A DNA stretch of 34,353 bases from an uncultured Treponema sp. Its GTDB lineage: Bacteria; Spirochaetota; Spirochaetia; Treponematales; Treponemataceae. The notes under the pieces were generated by a model. That model searched no databases. It had not been told where the DNA came from and worked only from the letters and a program-made list of their open reading frames with translations. The stretch is taken from NCBI GenBank assembly GCA_945915085.1, contig CAMEET010000016.1:1-34353 (forward strand), written 5' to 3'. How positions within the stretch are numbered: position 1 is the first letter of the stretch; each line of letters begins with the position of its first letter. Shown here piece by piece: positions 30,976 through 34,353 of the stretch. The position numbers were made by a program, and so were the translations under genes.

Positions 30976-32970
30976 TCAGCCGTATTGTTTTTGGATTTCT
31001 GCAATCTGGTCACGATAAATTGCTGCCTGCTCATATTCCATGCGTTCAGCACAGGCTGTCATTTCTTCAGTCAGCCGTTTAACCAGTTTTTTGCGGTCAG
31101 AAGCTTTGAAAAGGTTCAGACCTTTTTTAAGAACTTCCAGATCCATATTTGCAGAATCTAAAGCTTCTTCTTTTTGATGTTCCAGAATATCTTCAATTGC
31201 TTTTTTTACAGTGACCGGTGTAATTCCATGTTCTTCATTGTAAGCCTGCTGAATTTCACGACGATGTTTTGTTTCCTCAATTGCAACTTCCATTGCCGGA
31301 GAAACATGATCAGCATACATTACAACCATTCCATCCGCATTTCGAGCTGCACGTCCAATTATCTGAATCAAACTGGTTGCACTTCGCAAAAATCCAATTT
31401 TGTCGGCATCCAAAAGAGCAATAAAACTGACTTCCGGCAAATCAATTCCTTCTCTCAAAAGATTGATTCCAATCAAAACATCTATTTCACCAGTTCGAAG
31501 TGATTTTAAAATTTCAACTCGCTCAAAAGTATCAATTTCAGAATGAATATATTTTACTTTTAAATCAAGTTCTGTCAGATAATCTGTCAAATCTTCAGCC
31601 ATTTTTTTTGTCAAAGTCAAAATCAAACTGCGCTCGTGACGTTCAATTCTGAGTTTTACTTCTTTATAAATATCTTCCATCTGACCTTCACTTGGACGCA
31701 CCTCAATAATTGGATCCAAAAGTCCAGTAGGTCTGATGAGCTGTTCCACTACCTGAGTACTTTGTTTAATTTCTTCGGGACGTGGAGTAGCCGTAACATA
31801 AATAATCTGATTCATTTTTGCATCGAATTCTGCTTTTTTTAACGGACGGTTGTCAAATGCAGATGGCAGACGGAATCCAAAATCAATCAAATTCTGTTTG
31901 CGGCTGCGGTCGCCTTCATACATCGCACCAATCTGCGGAACTGTAACATGCGCTTCATCTATCAGACACAGAAAATCATCAGGAAAATAATGCAGAAGTG
32001 TTGCAGGAGGTTCGCCGGGTTTCCGTCCAGAAATCGGCCCAGAATAATTTTCAATTCCAGGGCAAGTTCCCATTTCCTTGAGCATTTCGATATCATAAGT
32101 AGTGCGAGTTTTCAGCCGTTCGGCTTCGAGCATTTTTCCTTGCGAACGGAGTTCTTCAACACGCTCTTCCATTTCTTTTTGAATTCTATCAGTTGCACCA
32201 ACCAACTGTTCTTTCGGTACGACAAAGTGTTTTGCCGGATAAAAAACAGTTTCATCAAGTTCGCCAGTTACATTACGATTCAAAACATTAAATCTTTTTA
32301 TTCTGACTATCTCTTCCCAATCAAGTTCAATACGGTATGCTTCGTCAGTTTCCATGTAAGGAGGATAAACTTCTATTACATCACCTTTTATTCTAAAATT
32401 TCCTCTGTCCAAAACATCATCGTTTCTTTGATATTGAAGTGAAATCAGTGATTGTGCAAATTTTTTTATATCAAGAGTTTGACCAATCTCAACATGAATG
32501 CGCATTTCTTTATACAAATCTGGCATTCCAAGACCATAAATACAGCTGACAGTTGCTACAACAATTACATCACGTCTTTCCATCAAACTATATGTTGCTT
32601 TTAAACGAAGCTGGTCAATCTCTTTATTTATATCACAGTCTTTTTCTATATATAAATCTCGTGCCGCAACATAAGCTTCCGGTTGATAATAATCGTAATA
32701 AGAAACAAAATATTCAACGGCATTGTTCGGAAAAAAAGATTTAAACTCTTTGTAAAGCTGCGCTGAAAGAGTTTTATTGTGACTGATTATCAATGTGGGA
32801 CGCTGCACTTTTTCAATGATTTTTGCCATTGTGAAGGTTTTTCCAGAACCAGTTACACCTTTTAGTGTTTGAAATTTATCACCACGCAAAAAACCTTCGC
32901 TCAGTTTTTCAATAGCCTGCCCCTGGTCACCACTTGGTTCAAAAGGCGATACCACTTCAAATTTTCTCAT
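30976..32970 (-). CDS. uvrB: UvrABC excinuclease subunit B
   Basis: A 664-residue helicase-like damage-recognition subunit of nucleotide excision repair, usual size. Walker A GVTGSGKT (38-45), beta-hairpin region YYDYYQPEAYVAARD, DEAH-type LIDEAHVTVPQIG, helicase motifs VTATPRP, INLLREGIDLPEVSFI and QIIGRAARN. The C-terminal UVR motif (RLTEEMTACAERMEYEQAAIYRDQI) contacts UvrC. The track start at 32976 is a TTG; the ATG at 32970 (MRKFEVVSPF) has GGAG ten bases upstream. No SOS-type palindrome is apparent in the 110 bases before it. htrA lies upstream on the same strand. Confidence 0.97.
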   Translation of the reverse strand: MRKFEVVSPFEPSGDQGQAIEKLSEGFLRGDKFQTLKGVTGSGKTFTMAKIIEKVQRPTLIISHNKTLSAQLYKEFKSFFPNNAVEYFVSYYDYYQPEAYVAARDLYIEKDCDINKEIDQLRLKATYSLMERRDVIVVATVSCIYGLGMPDLYKEMRIHVEIGQTLDIKKFAQSLISLQYQRNDDVLDRGNFRIKGDVIEVYPPYMETDEAYRIELDWEEIVRIKRFNVLNRNVTGELDETVFYPAKHFVVPKEQLVGATDRIQKEMEERVEELRSQGKMLEAERLKTRTTYDIEMLKEMGTCPGIENYSGPISGRKPGEPPATLLHYFPDDFLCLIDEAHVTVPQIGAMYEGDRSRKQNLIDFGFRLPSAFDNRPLKKAEFDAKMNQIIYVTATPRPEEIKQSTQVVEQLIRPTGLLDPIIEVRPSEGQMEDIYKEVKLRIERHERSLILTLTKKMAEDLTDYLTELDLKVKYIHSEIDTFERVEILKSLRTGEIDVLIGINLLREGIDLPEVSFIALLDADKIGFLRSATSLIQIIGRAARNADGMVVMYADHVSPAMEVAIEETKHRREIQQAYNEEHGITPVTVKKAIEDILEHQKEEALDSANMDLEVLKKGLNLFKASDRKKLVKRLTEEMTACAERMEYEQAAIYRDQIAEIQKQYG

Positions 32971-33080
32971 AAACAAAAATCTCCAATTTTTTTCTGAAAA
33001 TGACAGTTTTTAATAAATCAAAAAAATAATAAAAAAGACAAAAACAACGAAAAATCATATTAAAATGCAACTTTCAAATT

Positions 33081-34343
33081 TTATTCAGCCAGAACAACTT
33101 CCATCTGAACATTCTTTTTGTTACGACGCACAGTCACCATGACAGAATCTCCAGGACGTTTACTTTCCAAAGCAGAATAATAATCAGCAAGCGAAGTGAC
33201 ATCAATATTATCAATTTTGATGATGACATCCCCACCGATGTAAATAATATCTCTGCGCGAACCGTAATAAGCAGCTTCCGTACCACCACATAAACCAGCT
33301 TTTTGAGCATTTCCATTTTCAGTGACTTCAGAAATCATTACACCTTGAGAAATGTCATAACCAGCATACTGTGCAATTCTTTTATTCAATTGAATAATGT
33401 TCGCCTGAATCACTCCGCGCTTAACTTCACCATATTCAAGCAAATCTGCAACTACACGAACAGCCGTTTCCGAAGGAACTGCAAAACCAACACCAGCCGA
33501 ACTGCCCGAACTGCTTTTTATCATCGTGTTGATTCCAATCATTCTACCAGCTGTGTCAAGCAAAGGTCCGCCTGAGTTTCCAGGATTTATTGCAGCATCA
33601 GTCTGAACCATATTGCGGATAATTCGTTGATTTGAATTCTGGATAGGACGTCCAAGCCCCGAAACGATTCCTGTTGTCATTGTTCTTTCCAAACCAAAAG
33701 GATTTCCAATTGCAATAACTCTCTGACCAACCTTCAAATCTTCAGATTTTCCAAAAGGAATAGTTTTGAGTTCAATATTCCTTGGCGGTTCAAATTTAAT
33801 AACCGCAAGATCACTGTCCAAATCAGTACCTACAACCTGCGCTTTATATTGCGAACCATCATGCAAAGAAACATAAATTTCAGAAGCACCCTGAATAACA
33901 TGAACATTTGTTAAAATGTATCCGCGTTTATCAATAATAGAACCGCTTCCACTGCCGCCGTCCTGAACATAAGGCTCCAAAAACCAGTTGTAATTCATCA
34001 CTTTTGTAGTGATATTCACAACAGCTTCGTTACACATTTCATAAACATAAATATTCTGGGCTTCTTCCTGTGAATATATGGAAAAATCAAAATCACCGTT
34101 AGCAGAAATTTTTTGTTGAGAAGAATCATTTGTTTCTAAAATGTTTTCCAGACGCGATTTATTTTCTGTCGCTCCGAGTTGAGCAGAATTCTCACCTGCA
34201 TTACTATCAGAAGAACTGCTTTTTTCAGTTTTGGAGCCAGATTTTCTGCTGCAAGCCAAAAACAGCATTGAAGTCAAAAAAACAGTCAGAACAAATATTA
34301 TAATAGAAAGTTTTACAACTTGTACACGCGAATAAAGTTTCAT
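33081..34343 (-). CDS. DegP/HtrA-family serine protease, membrane- or lipid-anchored
   Basis: A 420-residue periplasmic quality-control protease. The N terminus has a hydrophobic segment (VVKLSIIIFVLTVFLTSMLFLAC, about 9-31) ending in a Cys that could be a lipobox; a Ser/Asn-rich linker (about 32-80) follows. The trypsin-like domain has the complete triad H148 (TNVHVI), D178 (DSDLAVI) and S257 (GNSGGP). A single PDZ domain occupies about 305-415. The ATG at 34343 is 10 bases from the window edge; AATTATCTTT before it resembles the leader of the gene at 950, so a leaderless start is possible but unseen. uvrB follows on the same strand. Confidence 0.93.
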   Translation of the reverse strand: MKLYSRVQVVKLSIIIFVLTVFLTSMLFLACSRKSGSKTEKSSSSDSNAGENSAQLGATENKSRLENILETNDSSQQKISANGDFDFSIYSQEEAQNIYVYEMCNEAVVNITTKVMNYNWFLEPYVQDGGSGSGSIIDKRGYILTNVHVIQGASEIYVSLHDGSQYKAQVVGTDLDSDLAVIKFEPPRNIELKTIPFGKSEDLKVGQRVIAIGNPFGLERTMTTGIVSGLGRPIQNSNQRIIRNMVQTDAAINPGNSGGPLLDTAGRMIGINTMIKSSSGSSAGVGFAVPSETAVRVVADLLEYGEVKRGVIQANIIQLNKRIAQYAGYDISQGVMISEVTENGNAQKAGLCGGTEAAYYGSRRDIIYIGGDVIIKIDNIDVTSLADYYSALESKRPGDSVMVTVRRNKKNVQMEVVLAE

Positions 34344-34353
34344 AAAGATAATT

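Noticed and set aside
1-34353. CRISPR arrays, phage genes, transposases
   Set aside because: No regularly spaced repeats of CRISPR type, no cas, phage or transposase-like ORF was found; the repeats present are dispersed or paired only.

Overview
The window looks like a stretch of a low-GC spirochaete chromosome, most likely a saccharolytic Treponema of the gut or rumen type. This rests on overall gene content (GGDG/PKT-type phosphofructokinase, xylan-oligosaccharide enzymes, luxS, AEC transporter, lipoprotein-type HtrA, LspA) and AT-rich composition. No 16S gene is present, so the genus is inferred. Coding is dense on both strands. No gene-free stretch exceeds 300 bases; the two longest gaps (2195-2486 and 9503-9794, 292 bases each) are filled largely by a dispersed composite repeat.

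Layout. 1-950: 5' part of prfA (minus), cut by the window edge. 950-3374: a REC-STAS-like-REC regulator and a PHP phosphoesterase (plus). 3412-5662: dksA-type zinc-finger protein (minus) divergent from infA and tyrS (plus). 5734-12423 (minus): membrane DnaJ-like protein, GH115 alpha-glucuronidase, GH8 exo-oligoxylanase, phosphofructokinase. 12507-14197 (minus): tRNA-Leu(TAA), its terminator, then murD. 14266-18701 (plus): COG2426 small membrane protein, AEC transporter, a membrane-anchored hydrolase-like protein, Nif3-like protein, LspA, a small membrane protein. 18698-22147 (plus): mtnN and luxS (SAH detoxification and AI-2 production), then a DUF1538 transporter-like protein and a tandem PII-like protein. 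22166-24825: a zinc/cadmium-type ArsR repressor with a visible operator and a His-rich P1B ATPase. 24835-27240: TrmJ-type methyltransferase, HAD nucleotidase, PfkB kinase. 27296-30074 (minus): tRNA-CAT, glmS, glucosaminidase lipoprotein. 30218-34343: radC (plus) convergent with uvrB and htrA (minus).

How the genes work together. GH8 and GH115 lack signal peptides and would finish xylo-oligosaccharide and glucuronic-acid side-chain breakdown inside the cell, feeding the adjacent phosphofructokinase. mtnN and luxS form the two-step SAH to homocysteine plus DPD route. The luxS-DUF1538-PII run has no visible terminator and may be one transcript. ArsR plus the P-type ATPase is a self-contained metal-efflux cassette.

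Most notable observations: (1) the PII-like gene encodes two tandem PII domains, and a near-perfect Shine-Dalgarno with an in-frame ATG sits exactly at the domain junction; (2) at least five genes have sigma70-like promoters whose -10 lies 6-7 bases before the ATG and no Shine-Dalgarno, which predicts leaderless mRNAs; (3) a two-part dispersed repeat with terminal inverted repeats occurs in several intergenic gaps; (4) a tRNA-Leu terminator lies directly against the murD ribosome-binding site; (5) the tRNA-Leu and COG2426 promoters share the same -35 bases on opposite strands. All family calls are from reading motifs; no database search was run.
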